A stretch of 64,000 nucleotides of DNA, from assembly GCA_902622655.1 (NCBI GenBank), contig CACNQY010000001.1:1-64000 (forward strand). The letters are read 5' to 3'. Below the pieces are notes generated by a model. It made no database searches. It was not told where the DNA came from and saw only the letters and a program-made list of their open reading frames with translations. Positions 10,106 through 20,157 of the stretch are shown piece after piece. Each line of letters begins with the position of its first letter. Positions within the stretch are counted from its first letter, which is position 1. The translations under genes and the position numbers were made by a program. This DNA comes from an uncultured Pelagibacteraceae bacterium (GTDB lineage: Bacteria > Pseudomonadota > Alphaproteobacteria > Pelagibacterales > Pelagibacteraceae).

Positions 10106-12537
10106 TAAGCTCTCAATAAATTATTTTCTGAGTCGTACGGACTCTCATCTAATACCGTAGCGTCGTACATTTCTCCTAATATATCAACTTGTAATTTGTC
10201 GCCCACATTAGAACAATCCGGTTTAACCATAGCTAGTGCTATTGATTTATCTAATCTAAACCCAAATTCTCCTCCCGTTGCTCTTCCAACTACCTTTCCA
10301 TCTTTAAAAATCGGGTTATTTCCAAGCACATCAGCATCTTTTGTATTATGGACCTCCAAAGTGACTAATTTGTTGTCAAAACCTTTCTCTCTCCACTTAT
10401 TCAATGCATCTAGACCGATAAAATTTCCTTTATTTGGGTGAACAAATCTATCTAGACCTGATTCATAAGGTGAATATTCAATTGATAATTCGGTACCTAC
10501 TAATTTATAAGATTTTTCAACCCTTAAACTATTCATAGCTCGTATTCCAAAAGGTTTTATTCCTAGATCTTTGCCTGCTTCCATTAATTTATCAAAAATA
10601 TGGTTTTGATATTCAATTGGATGATGCAATTCCCAACCAAGTTCACCAACAAAGTTTACTCTCATTGCATTTACTGGAGCATATCCAACATTTACATTTT
10701 TAGCAGTTAACCATTTAAAATTCTCATTAGAAAAGTCATCTGTTGAAACCTTTTGCATTAATTGTCTAGCCTTAGGACCTGCTACCACTAAAACTCCTGT
10801 GCTATTTGTTAAATCTTCAAATATTACTGATCCATCATTTGGCATCCATTTTTGTATCCAGTCATGATCTAATCTTAAATTCGCTCCAGCTGAGACTAAA
10901 TAATAACTATTCTCTGCTTCTTTCATTATTGTAAATTCAGAATGTACACCGCCTTTAGTATTTAGAGCATGACACAGATTTATCCTTCCAATCTTTTTTG
11001 GAAGTTTATTAGCTACTAAATAATCTAAAAATTCCTCCGCTTTAGGCCCTTTAATTCTACATTTAGCAAAAGCAGTCATATCTAAAAGACCCACGTTTTC
11101 TTTTACATTTTGACATTCTTTTTTAATTGCATCGAACCATTTTGATCTTCTAAATGACCAATCATCTTTTTGTTCCATTCCATCAGTTGCAAAAAAATTA
11201 GGTCTTTCCCATCCAAATTTCTGACCAAATACTGCACCTAAGTTTTTCATTCTTTCGTAACAAGGAGCTGTTCTTAATGGTCTTGCTGCTGGCCTTTCTT
11301 CATCAGGATAATGCACAATAAATACATGACTATACGCTTCTTCATTTTTTGCTTTCAAATAAGATTTGGTTGCATAGTTTCCATAACGTCTTGGTTCAAC
11401 ACCTAACATATCAATAGTAGGCTCACCATCAACGATCCACTCTGCTAATTGCCAGCCTGCACCACCTGCTGCTGTTATTCCAAAACTATGTCCTTCATTA
11501 ATCCAAAAATTTTTAAGTCCCCAAGCTGGTCCAACAATTGGATTTCCATCGGGTGTATAACAGATTGCTCCGTTATAAACTTTCTTTACCCCAACTTCTC
11601 CAAACGCAGGTACTCTATGAATTGCTCCTTCAATATGTGGAGCTAATCTGTCTAAGTCCTCTTGAAATAATTCATATTCAGAATTTTTTGATGGCCCTTC
11701 TACATAACATGCTGGCGCACCATCTTCATAAGGACCTAAAATTAATCCTCCAGCTTCTTCTCTCATATACCATCTGCTATCACTATCTCTCAAAACTCCC
11801 ATTTCTGGTAATCCATCTTTTTTTCTCTTTTGAATTGCAGGATGCGGTTCTGTAACGATGTATTGATGTTCAACAGGTATTACTGGAATATCTAATCCTA
11901 CCATTTCACCTGTTTGTCGTGCAAAATTTCCTGAACATGAAATAACATGTTCGCACTCTATTGATCCTTTATCTGTTTCTACAACCCATCCTTCTTTAGT
12001 TTGTCTCATTGATAGGACAGTTGTATTTCTATAAATTTCTGCACCTCTGTTTCTTGCACCTGTTGCTAATGCTTGCGTTAAATCTGCTGGCTGAATATAT
12101 CCGTCCTCAGGGTGTTGTATTGCACCAACTAAATCATCTGTATGACATAATGGCCAAATTTCTTTTACTTGTTCTGGTTTTAAAAATTTAACATCTACTC
12201 CTATAGTTCGAGCAACACCTGCGTATTGATGATATTCATCCATTCTATCTTTTGTGCTTGCTAAACGAATATTTGAAACAACACTAAAACCAACATTTTT
12301 TCCAGTTTCCTCTTCCAATGTTTTGTATAGATTAACTGCATACTTATGAAGTTGCCCTACTGAATAACTCATATTAAACAAAGGTAATAAACCGGCAGCA
12401 TGCCAAGTAGATCCTGAAGTTAATTCTTTTCTCTCAACTAAGACAACATCGGACCATCCCTTTTTTGCTAAATGATAAAGAGCGCTAACTCCTACAACTC
12501 CTCCACCAACTATTACAACTTTAGTTTTTGTTTTCAT
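10105..12537 (-). CDS. FAD oxidoreductase + GcvT, dimethylglycine/sarcosine dehydrogenase-like
   Basis: N-terminal [45 protein letters not shown] and C-terminal GcvT-like [49 protein letters not shown]. Confidence 0.88.
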   Translation of the reverse strand: MKTKTKVVIVGGGVVGVSALYHLAKKGWSDVVLVERKELTSGSTWHAAGLLPLFNMSYSVGQLHKYAVNLYKTLEEETGKNVGFSVVSNIRLASTKDRMDEYHQYAGVARTIGVDVKFLKPEQVKEIWPLCHTDDLVGAIQHPEDGYIQPADLTQALATGARNRGAEIYRNTTVLSMRQTKEGWVVETDKGSIECEHVISCSGNFARQTGEMVGLDIPVIPVEHQYIVTEPHPAIQKRKKDGLPEMGVLRDSDSRWYMREEAGGLILGPYEDGAPACYVEGPSKNSEYELFQEDLDRLAPHIEGAIHRVPAFGEVGVKKVYNGAICYTPDGNPIVGPAWGLKNFWINEGHSFGITAAGGAGWQLAEWIVDGEPTIDMLGVEPRRYGNYATKSYLKAKNEEAYSHVFIVHYPDEERPAARPLRTAPCYERMKNLGAVFGQKFGWERPNFFATDGMEQKDDWSFRRSKWFDAIKKECQNVKENVGLLDMTAFAKCRIKGPKAEEFLDYLVANKLPKKIGRINLCHALNTKGGVHSEFTIMKEAENSYYLVSAGANLRLDHDWIQKWMPNDGSVIFEDLTNSTGVLVVAGPKARQLMQKVSTDDFSNENFKWLTAKNVNVGYAPVNAMRVNFVGELGWELHHPIEYQNHIFDKLMEAGKDLGIKPFGIRAMNSLRVEKSYKLVGTELSIEYSPYESGLDRFVHPNKGNFIGLDALNKWREKGFDNKLVTLEVHNTKDADVLGNNPIFKDGKVVGRATGGEFGFRLDKSIALAMVKPDCSNVGDKLQVDILGEMYDATVLDESPYDSENNLLRA

Positions 12538-12594
12538 TCTGCAATTCCTACTAAATTTTTAATTATAACGAAACAAAAATGTATCTACGAATAA

Positions 12595-13068
12595 TCATAT
12601 TGAGCTTCCAAGAGGGATAGGGCTGGATACCATTGTAGTTAACCAACAGTCCTTTAAAATTCCGTCCAAGGTGTACTTTTCAACTTGCCAATTAAATTTA
12701 TGATAAATCTTATCTTTATCAAGAATGATAACTTCAAATTGAGCCCATTTGTCACTGCTTCCGAGTTCAGTTATCGTATGGCTTAGGTGGTTAATCATCA
12801 TCCCATAAGAATCGCTTTTTATCATCATTTTAAAATTGCTTAATGGTCCTGTTACTTTTTTATTGTCGGGGTGTGCAAAATTCCAAGTTTGCTCAATACC
12901 ACCATCTTTATAGTCTGAGTCGTTATTCTGAAGACCTATAAGTTGAATTTTAACAACTTCAGAAGGTAAAATATCTTTGTTAGGCTTTAGTAAATCGGCT
13001 TTTGAAATTGAAGTAAATATTAGTAAGATTAATGTAATTTTAAATTTTGTTTGCAGTGCTTTCAACAT
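12595..13068 (-). CDS. Secreted hypothetical protein (possibly DUF4864-like)
   Basis: Signal peptide followed by ILPSEVVKIQLIGLQNNDSDYKDGGIEQTWNFAHPDNK. Confidence 0.6.
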   Translation of the reverse strand: MLKALQTKFKITLILLIFTSISKADLLKPNKDILPSEVVKIQLIGLQNNDSDYKDGGIEQTWNFAHPDNKKVTGPLSNFKMMIKSDSYGMMINHLSHTITELGSSDKWAQFEVIILDKDKIYHKFNWQVEKYTLDGILKDCWLTTMVSSPIPLGSSI

Positions 13069-13609
13069 CTTTTAAAAATTTTTTTCTTTTTTTATCTTCA
13101 ACAAATGGTACAGCAAAGTATCGTTTATATATAACATCCGTGATGCCGCATATATTAAATACTCCTCTTCTTAATCTTTTTGTTGGCATATTAAGAAAAA
13201 AGGTTCTCACCGCAAATTGAGGTGACCCATAAGTGCAAAATACAACTGCTTTTTTTCCTTTTAAGTTACCTATTGGATAACCATAATTTCCAAAAAGTTT
13301 TTTAAATTTAAATGCCCAAGGAGGTGCTAAAACTTTATCAATCCAACCTTCTACTATTGCGGGCATTCTAAAATTCCAAATTGGTGCAATAATAACTATT
13401 ACGTCTGAGTCATCTATTCTTTTTCTATGATTTAATACTTTTTCATCTGGTTTTTCTCCTGAGAATACCGGATTAAATTTATCTTTATACAAATCAATTA
13501 AATCTACAGAATGACCATTTTTCTCAGAACATTTTATAAAAGTGTCTCGGATTGCAGCATTAAAAGAATTTTCATCATAATGTCCGTAAACAATAAATAT
13601 TTTTTTCAT
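13040..13609 (-). CDS. Flavodoxin-fold NAD(P)H quinone oxidoreductase
   Basis: MKKIFIVYGHYDENSFNAAIRDTF...VIVIIAPIWNFRMPAIVEGWIDKVLAPPWAFKF; start re-called from 13684. Confidence 0.85.
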   Translation of the reverse strand: MKKIFIVYGHYDENSFNAAIRDTFIKCSEKNGHSVDLIDLYKDKFNPVFSGEKPDEKVLNHRKRIDDSDVIVIIAPIWNFRMPAIVEGWIDKVLAPPWAFKFKKLFGNYGYPIGNLKGKKAVVFCTYGSPQFAVRTFFLNMPTKRLRRGVFNICGITDVIYKRYFAVPFVEDKKRKKFLKDVESTANKI

Positions 13610-13640
13610 AAATTTTTTAGTTATTAAATATATATAGGTA

Positions 13641-15251
13641 CTATTCTGAAGTTTTGTACTTACTGTTATTAATAATAAATACAAAAAGAATAGGTAAAAC
13701 TAGGGTTAATATCGTTACAACGATTAATAACATTCCAAGTTCAGAATAATCTGCTGTAGTTTGAATTTCGCCAGAAACTTTATTTTTAACCTCTCTGGTC
13801 ACAGTAAATATTTCATTTAAATATTTAGTTCCTAATGCACTTGCAGATAAAGCAAGATTTGTAAAAGAGGCAAAAACTGCAAAAAAAGTTGCTTTTAAAT
13901 GTGAAGGAGCATTTTTTGCTATCCAAGCTAATAGAGGTATCATTGATACTTGACCAAGAGGAGATTCTAATGCGGTATTAATTAATGCAATAAACTTAGC
14001 ATCAACCACTCCACCTGTTAACGAAGCAGTCCAATTATGAAAACCGTAATACATTCCAACACTTGGTAAAAATAAAATTGCACCAGCAATGCTTAAAACA
14101 ATTATTATTTTAGCAATTGAATTTTTAGCCATAAATGGTCTTAGTAAAACAATACCAGCTAATGTTAAAATTGATGCTAGCAGTGATAGGATAGAAAAAA
14201 ATTGCTCATTAAATCCTAGTTCATCAATTTCGAACCATGTTAAACCAGGACCAGGGCCTGGCATGGCTCTAAATATAAAAATAATTACCGCTGTGCCTAC
14301 AATTGTTAATCGTAATTCTTCAGGTAATTCCTTTATAAGTTTAAACATCAAAAATAGAATGATCATTACTGACCCAATGAATACAATTTCTTGTGCAAAA
14401 GGTACTTTGAATGAACCTACTGACAATGTAAAAATAACAAAAACTAAACTTCCTCCTAAAATCCACCAATTAATTTTTGTTTTTTCATCACCTCTTTCTT
14501 CTTTAAATTCTAAACCTTTAGATTTTAAGTTCTTTATTTTTTTCTGTCTTAAATAATTTGCTAAAATTACGCCTAAAATTGAAACCAAAGGTATTACAAG
14601 AGCATATATATAAATGGTTCCATATAAATTTATCTTATCAACTTGTTCTAAACTTTCTATATCTCTAAATAAAATTACGTTAACTAAAGCAACAAGTACT
14701 GTACCACCAATTATTGCAAATCGCCCTAACGTTTGCATTGTTGTGTGCATTATTTTTATCTGATCTCTAGAATACTCATTTCCTGTTTCATCAATTAAAG
14801 GAACTGCTTCTACTGTCATGGCATCAGCCACAACATCTTGAACCACGTAACCAACTGGAGCTAAAATCACGCTAATCACAAACCATGTCTCTACAGAAAA
14901 TACTTCAGCCATATCTTCGGTATGAATAATCAGCCCATACATAATTAATAAACTGAGAGCTATTAACGAGGCTCCAAAATAAACCATGTAATTTTTTTTA
15001 TTCCAAATAAGATCGACTAGATGCCCTAATGGCATTTTTAAAGCCCAAGGTATTCCTGCCCAAAATCCCAATCCTGCGAGAAAAGCAGCAGACAAATTTA
15101 AATAATCCTTAACAAAAAAAGTACCAACTATTCCTGTCAATCCAGAAATCCCAGCAGCCATATAAACCATTAATGGAGGTAAATAAGTCCATTTAAACTG
15201 ACGACCTAAATCTAAAAAAGTATTATCTAAAAATTTAATTATTTTATTCAT
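13641..15251 (-). CDS. Multi-TM major-facilitator-type transporter, possibly folate/biopterin (BT1) family
   Basis: 536 aa, many TM segments; MPLGHLVDLIWNKKNYMVYFGA and VQDVVADAMTVE resemble BT1/FBT-type carriers. Confidence 0.6.
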   Translation of the reverse strand: MNKIIKFLDNTFLDLGRQFKWTYLPPLMVYMAAGISGLTGIVGTFFVKDYLNLSAAFLAGLGFWAGIPWALKMPLGHLVDLIWNKKNYMVYFGASLIALSLLIMYGLIIHTEDMAEVFSVETWFVISVILAPVGYVVQDVVADAMTVEAVPLIDETGNEYSRDQIKIMHTTMQTLGRFAIIGGTVLVALVNVILFRDIESLEQVDKINLYGTIYIYALVIPLVSILGVILANYLRQKKIKNLKSKGLEFKEERGDEKTKINWWILGGSLVFVIFTLSVGSFKVPFAQEIVFIGSVMIILFLMFKLIKELPEELRLTIVGTAVIIFIFRAMPGPGPGLTWFEIDELGFNEQFFSILSLLASILTLAGIVLLRPFMAKNSIAKIIIVLSIAGAILFLPSVGMYYGFHNWTASLTGGVVDAKFIALINTALESPLGQVSMIPLLAWIAKNAPSHLKATFFAVFASFTNLALSASALGTKYLNEIFTVTREVKNKVSGEIQTTADYSELGMLLIVVTILTLVLPILFVFIINNSKYKTSE

Positions 15252-15686
15252 TTAGTCATTTAGAACGGGGAATGCTTGCCTTACTTTTAAAAAATATTTT
15301 TGATATTCCATTTTAGTACATTTGTTTTCAATATATTCCATTTTATTTTCTTCAACTAATTTTTTAGCCTTTTGATCTCGAATACCAAGTTGAAGCCATA
15401 AGACTTTCGCACCTATTTTTATAGCATCTTCTGCAATCCCATATGCCTCATTAGATGGCCTAAATACATCTACTATTTCTACATTTTTGTTAATATCTGT
15501 AACTTTAGCATAAACTTCCTCACCTAATATTTTTTCCCCTTTTGCGCTTGGGTTTACTGGGTAAACTTTAAAACCATAATCTTGCATATATTTCATAACA
15601 ATAGTTGATGTTTTTTTAAGATCTTTACTAACTCCTACCATTGCAATAGATTTATATTTAGAGAGAATATTTTTTATTTCACTCAT
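15252..15686 (-). CDS. CoA-binding domain protein
   Basis: SIAMVGVSKDLKKTSTIVMKYMQDYGFKVYPVNPSAKGEKILGEEVYAKV Rossmann signature. Confidence 0.85.
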   Translation of the reverse strand: MSEIKNILSKYKSIAMVGVSKDLKKTSTIVMKYMQDYGFKVYPVNPSAKGEKILGEEVYAKVTDINKNVEIVDVFRPSNEAYGIAEDAIKIGAKVLWLQLGIRDQKAKKLVEENKMEYIENKCTKMEYQKYFLKVRQAFPVLND

Positions 15687-15691
15687 ATGAT

Positions 15692-15883
15692 TTATTTATC
15701 TTTTAATAAAATTTTTTTCTTACAAAATTCTTTTGCTTCTTCAATAGTCATTGGTTTCTCTAATTTTTGGCTACCTGCAACGCATGCGTCTATAGCTCTT
15801 TGAGAATTATGATCTCTAAAATCTAGAACAATATAAAGCCCTACAATAATAAAAATTATTATTAAAATATTTTTAATTTTCAT
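15692..15883 (-). CDS. Small single-TM hypothetical protein
   Basis: 63 aa, N-terminal TM; stop/start overlap with the enoyl-CoA hydratase gene. Confidence 0.5.
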   Translation of the reverse strand: MKIKNILIIIFIIVGLYIVLDFRDHNSQRAIDACVAGSQKLEKPMTIEEAKEFCKKKILLKDK

Positions 15884-16659
15884 TTATTTTTCCAATTAGG
15901 TTTTCTTTTTTCTAGAAAAGCAGAAATTCCTTCTTTTGCATCCATTGCCATCATATTAAGAGTCATCATTTTACTTGTATAAGCGTAAGCTTTACTTAAT
16001 GGCATTTCTAATTGTTTGTAAAAAGCTTGTTTTCCAATTTTAATTGTTAAATTAGATTTGGAAGCAATTTTGTTAGCTACTTTTAACACTTCATTGTTTA
16101 ATTTACCTTTTGAAAAATTATCATTTATTAAGCCAATTTCTTTTGCATAATTTGCGTTGATAGGTTCTCCGGTTAACAACATTTTCATCATTGGTTTTCG
16201 ATTTATCTTTCTACTAACAGCAACCATAGGTGTGCTACAAAATAAACCAATATTTACGCCAGGAGTGGCAAATAATGCATCCTTTGTGCTATAGGCTAAA
16301 TCACAACTTGCAACTAATTGGCAGCCAGCTGCAAATGCTGCACCATGGACTTTAGCTATTACTGGCTTTTTACCTTCAACAATTTGAAGCATTACTTTTG
16401 AACAAAGATTAAATAATTTTAAGTATTTTTCTCTTTTTTTTAAGCCCCTTACTTCTTTCAAATTGTGTCCTGCACTAAATCCTTTTCCAGCACCCTGTAA
16501 TATTATCACTTTAACTTTTCTATCAGCATCTAATTTTTTGAATGCTTTCAATAGATCAGAGAGGTTTTGAAATGATAAAGAGTTATAAGTTTTTGGATCA
16601 TCAATTAAAATTGATGAAATTTCATTGTTAATTTTTTTAATTTTTATATTGCTTTTCAT
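15880..16659 (-). CDS. Enoyl-CoA hydratase/isomerase family
   Basis: VIILQGAGKGFSAGHNLKEV...PVIAKVHGAAFAAGCQLVASCDLAYSTKDALFATPGVNIGL crotonase signature. Confidence 0.92.
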   Translation of the reverse strand: MKSNIKIKKINNEISSILIDDPKTYNSLSFQNLSDLLKAFKKLDADRKVKVIILQGAGKGFSAGHNLKEVRGLKKREKYLKLFNLCSKVMLQIVEGKKPVIAKVHGAAFAAGCQLVASCDLAYSTKDALFATPGVNIGLFCSTPMVAVSRKINRKPMMKMLLTGEPINANYAKEIGLINDNFSKGKLNNEVLKVANKIASKSNLTIKIGKQAFYKQLEMPLSKAYAYTSKMMTLNMMAMDAKEGISAFLEKRKPNWKNK

Positions 16660-17511
16660 TCAATCAGTTAATCCATCGGATCTAGCCTGATTTCTTTCTA
16701 TATGAATTGGTAAAACTTTACCATAGATAGCTTTTGAATGTTCTGGAGTGTTTACTCTCCATGGATCTAAAACATAAGCAGGAATACACATGTATCTAGA
16801 TTTCTGACCTTCTACCTTTGTAACTCTATGTAAAGTAAATCTTCCTTTAAATATTTGTAAATCGCCTGGCTCCAATTTGAGTTGTCTTACTCTAGTCCTG
16901 TCTCCAGCAATAACTTTTTGAACTTCGTCAAAGTTTTCATTTCCAGGTTCTCTAATATTAGGACAGTATTCAAAAATTCCTCCCTTTTCAGGTTTTTGTA
17001 TCATCAAACTTAGAGTAAATTCACAACTATCAAAATGCCATGGAAGTATTCCATCTGGTTTCATCACATTATAAGCGTGACATGCTAATGGATCTGCCCA
17101 TCTATAAATAGGAGATACACCCAAACAAGCAGATACAAATTTTAAAAGCTCTTCCGTTTCGTAAAGGTATTTCATTTCAGAGTCTTTTGAAAAACAATCT
17201 GAGTTTAAATACCCATTATACCTATTCATAAAGGTTCTTTTGGGATGATCTTTTGGTAATGATGGATCATCTTTGGCATACAAATAAGCATTAATACTTT
17301 CTTTAGACATGTAAACTTCATCCAATTGTTTTTCCAACTCTGAATTCATTATCTTTAATGATTTAGGTAAAATAAAATTTGGTATTGTTGAACAGCTATT
17401 TTGATCAAGTTCTTCTTTACATTTTTTAATTAAATTTTTAATTATCGGTGAGCTTAAATCATGTATTGGATATTTTTCTAAATCTACAATATTTTTAAGT
17501 CTATCATTCAT
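16660..17511 (-). CDS. 2OG-Fe(II) oxygenase (phytanoyl-CoA-like or HalD/BesD-like fold)
   Basis: ADPLACHAYNVMKPDGILPWHFDSCEFTLSLMIQKPEKGGIFEYCP...GDLQIFKGRFTLHRVTKVEGQKSRYMCIPAY: HxD...H facial triad. Confidence 0.72.
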   Translation of the reverse strand: MNDRLKNIVDLEKYPIHDLSSPIIKNLIKKCKEELDQNSCSTIPNFILPKSLKIMNSELEKQLDEVYMSKESINAYLYAKDDPSLPKDHPKRTFMNRYNGYLNSDCFSKDSEMKYLYETEELLKFVSACLGVSPIYRWADPLACHAYNVMKPDGILPWHFDSCEFTLSLMIQKPEKGGIFEYCPNIREPGNENFDEVQKVIAGDRTRVRQLKLEPGDLQIFKGRFTLHRVTKVEGQKSRYMCIPAYVLDPWRVNTPEHSKAIYGKVLPIHIERNQARSDGLTD

Positions 17512-17517
17512 TTAAGT

Positions 17518-17892
17518 TTATTTTATCTTTCCTTCTTCTCTCATTTTTGCTCTTATTTTAGTAGCTGAAATTTTTTGAGTTTCTTCGTCTAAAACAATTT
17601 CCTCAATCTTGTACCCAACTCCCCTACCATAACAAATATTAGTAATATTTGGTACTAACATAATTTTAAATTGTCCTTCGAATTCTGGGTTCAATCTTTC
17701 TTCAATATTTTTCTTCACTGTCTCAAAATCAAATGGATTGTCGTCGACACCTTGCACGTCTCTAATTTGAATACAAACTTGACCTGTTTTTTTTATTATT
17801 TCTTTAAATAATTTATAATGACCATCATGGAATGGCTGCCATCTCCCTAACATTTGTGCAGTTGGCTTTTTATTGTCCCATTTGTAACTCAT
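17518..17892 (-). CDS. Cytidylyltransferase-like nucleotidyltransferase
   Basis: LGRWQPFHDGHYKLFKEII (HxGH) and ISATKIRAKMREEGK (ISxTxIR). Confidence 0.82.
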   Translation of the reverse strand: MSYKWDNKKPTAQMLGRWQPFHDGHYKLFKEIIKKTGQVCIQIRDVQGVDDNPFDFETVKKNIEERLNPEFEGQFKIMLVPNITNICYGRGVGYKIEEIVLDEETQKISATKIRAKMREEGKIK

Positions 17893-18299
17893 TTTTTTAT
17901 CTCCTCAGCAATTTTTGGTGCCCAATTTTTTGCATCTTGAGTAGTAACTTTAAAATCAAAATTTTCTGGCTCTACAAACATTTGATTTGTATCTTCAAAT
18001 CTTCCTTTTTTAATTGTATCCACCCATATTATAAAATCAGCTGGAAAAAGTTTTCTAGCCTCTGGAGTTGGTGCAACAAAATCTGCAATAACATAATGAC
18101 CCTCATTTTTTATCTTCGTAGCAAATTCTGCCATACGTTTTGCTTGGCGCACTCTTCCTTCGGCCGAAAAATCCCAATCATTTGCGGCTTTTCTTACTTC
18201 ATCTGCATTAAGTCTTTTTGCCTTAATAAGTGGTGCAATTTCATCTGCTAATGTAGTTTTACCAGCCCCAGGCAAACCCATAACTAAAATAATTTTCAT
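17889..18299 (-). CDS. P-loop kinase, adenylylsulfate-kinase-like
   Basis: MKIILVMGLPGAGKTTLADEIAPLIKAKRLNADEVRKAANDWDFSAEGRVRQAKRMAEFA. Confidence 0.75.
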   Translation of the reverse strand: MKIILVMGLPGAGKTTLADEIAPLIKAKRLNADEVRKAANDWDFSAEGRVRQAKRMAEFATKIKNEGHYVIADFVAPTPEARKLFPADFIIWVDTIKKGRFEDTNQMFVEPENFDFKVTTQDAKNWAPKIAEEIKK

Positions 18300-19534
18300 A
18301 AGATATCTTCTAATGGATGATGGGACATTAATTCAAGTCCATTTTCACCAATTAAGTACTGTTGTTCAAGTTTCACACCTTCTTTGCCACCAACTTTACC
18401 AATATAACTCTCTAGTGTGATTGTCATATTTTTTTGAAAAGTCCCACTCCGGTCTCCACCATCTGAAGGGTACCTGATTGCAGGCCACTCATCACATAAT
18501 CCGATTCCATGAACCATTACTGAATATCTGTTTGGATAATATTCCTCAGGTAAAACCCAGGACTTTTCTGTGAATTCTATAAAACTAACTCCGTCCTTTA
18601 TTAATCTAAAATTATGATCAATTTGTTTTCTTGCCATTGAATAAAGTTTTTTTTGTTCATCGTTAAACTTATTTCCAACTACAAAGGCTCTTGATATATC
18701 TGCGCAATATCCATACGGACCTACCATATCAGTATCAAATGCAACTATTTCTCCTTGCTGCATAACTTTATTACTACTCTCTTGCATCCATGGATTTGTT
18801 CTTTCACCAGAAGATAAAATTCTACACTCAATCCATTCACCTCCATTTTCAATGTTTGTTTTATGTAAAATTGACCAAAGTTCATCTTCTGTCATTCCAG
18901 GTTTAAGCTCTGATCTCATCTTTGATACACCTTTTTCTGCCACCTCAATTGCTGCCTTCATACAAATTAGTTCATCAGGAGATTTTATTACTCTTGCTTG
19001 CTCTAAAATCAATTTTGCATCTACAACTTCAATGCCTTCTTTATTTAAAGCTGAAACCGCAGGACCATTTAGAACATCAATTGCAATTTTTTTTGATTTG
19101 AAATAATTGTTTGATAAATCTTTAACTTCATTTATCCATTTTGATAATTGTAGATTTGCTTGATCTCCATTACTAAAATAATCCCAGGTGATTGCAGGTC
19201 TTATTTCATCAATTAAATTTAAATGCTTAGATAATATTTCGCAATTAAAATACTCGTAAAGAATAGTTGGGCCATTAACTGGAACAAAACAATATCTTGT
19301 TAAATTATGCATATTATAGACACTCATATTCACAGTATCTAAAGCATAACGAATATTTACTGGATCAAAGAGAATACAAGCTTCTAAATTGTTTTTTACT
19401 AATTCTTTTCTAACCCTATCTAAACGATATGATCTTAATTTATCAAAGTCTATCTCATCTTCTCTTAATCTTTTTTTAGTAATAAAATTTTGTCTTGTTT
19501 TTATCTCTGGAGCAATTTTTCTACTAAACCTCAT
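18296..19534 (-). CDS. M24 (creatinase/aminopeptidase P) family, DddP-like
   Basis: FDPVNIRYALDTVNMSVYNMHNLTRY, ENGGEWIECRILSSGERTNPWMQE, FDTDMVGPYGYCADISRAF, VMVHGIGLCDEWPAIRYP, MTITLESYIG, KLEQQYLI; acidic/His metal ligands retained. Confidence 0.72.
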   Translation of the reverse strand: MRFSRKIAPEIKTRQNFITKKRLREDEIDFDKLRSYRLDRVRKELVKNNLEACILFDPVNIRYALDTVNMSVYNMHNLTRYCFVPVNGPTILYEYFNCEILSKHLNLIDEIRPAITWDYFSNGDQANLQLSKWINEVKDLSNNYFKSKKIAIDVLNGPAVSALNKEGIEVVDAKLILEQARVIKSPDELICMKAAIEVAEKGVSKMRSELKPGMTEDELWSILHKTNIENGGEWIECRILSSGERTNPWMQESSNKVMQQGEIVAFDTDMVGPYGYCADISRAFVVGNKFNDEQKKLYSMARKQIDHNFRLIKDGVSFIEFTEKSWVLPEEYYPNRYSVMVHGIGLCDEWPAIRYPSDGGDRSGTFQKNMTITLESYIGKVGGKEGVKLEQQYLIGENGLELMSHHPLEDIL

Positions 19535-20157
19535 AATACCCTATACAATCCTAACCATGCATTCACATCTTTGCTTGCAATATAGTCAGATTTAAAAAAT
19601 TCTACTTCTTCCCACTTCTTAGTGTCTATCAATATATCAATTTTTTTATCAAAACCATACTTCTCATGAATTCCTTCGTTTATTGTAAAACAAATTAATC
19701 CTCCTGGTTTTGTTATTCTTATAAATTCATCTAATGCGTTTGGTTTTACGTGGCCAAAAGTAAATGTTCCAACGCACATGACTCCCCCATAAAAATTATC
19801 CTCAATATCTATTTGCTGATTTAGATCGAACTTTACCAATTTTTGATAAAGATCTTTTGGTACAGTATCTAATAAAGTTTGAGATAAATCAGCTCCATGA
19901 AAGTTTTTAAAATTATATTTTTTAAGCTCCAATCCAACTAAACCTGTTCCACATCCAGCATCAAAAATTAAAGTATCTTTATTTTTCTCATATTTGTTAA
20001 ATGTTTCTGCGGTTTCTTTAGGCCCTGTATAGTTCCAATCAACCATGTCTTTATTATATTTATCTCTATCTCCCCACTCATCGTAATATTTCATAACTTC
20101 ATCAGTGTTTTTAAGTTTATAAATTGGAATTTTGTTTCCTACGTCTTTTTGAGCCAT
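19531..20157 (-). CDS. SAM-dependent methyltransferase (class I)
   Basis: LIFDAGCGTGLVGLELKKYNFKNFHGADLSQTLL motif. Confidence 0.85.
   Translation of the reverse strand: MAQKDVGNKIPIYKLKNTDEVMKYYDEWGDRDKYNKDMVDWNYTGPKETAETFNKYEKNKDTLIFDAGCGTGLVGLELKKYNFKNFHGADLSQTLLDTVPKDLYQKLVKFDLNQQIDIEDNFYGGVMCVGTFTFGHVKPNALDEFIRITKPGGLICFTINEGIHEKYGFDKKIDILIDTKKWEEVEFFKSDYIASKDVNAWLGLYRVL

Noticed and set aside
14089-14556. 155-aa plus-strand ORF
   Set aside because: Fully antisense to the intact 536-aa transporter gene; composition looks like a frame shadow.
17832-18251. 139-aa plus-strand ORF rich in Cys/Phe/Ile
   Set aside because: Antisense to the kinase and nucleotidyltransferase genes, which have clear motifs.
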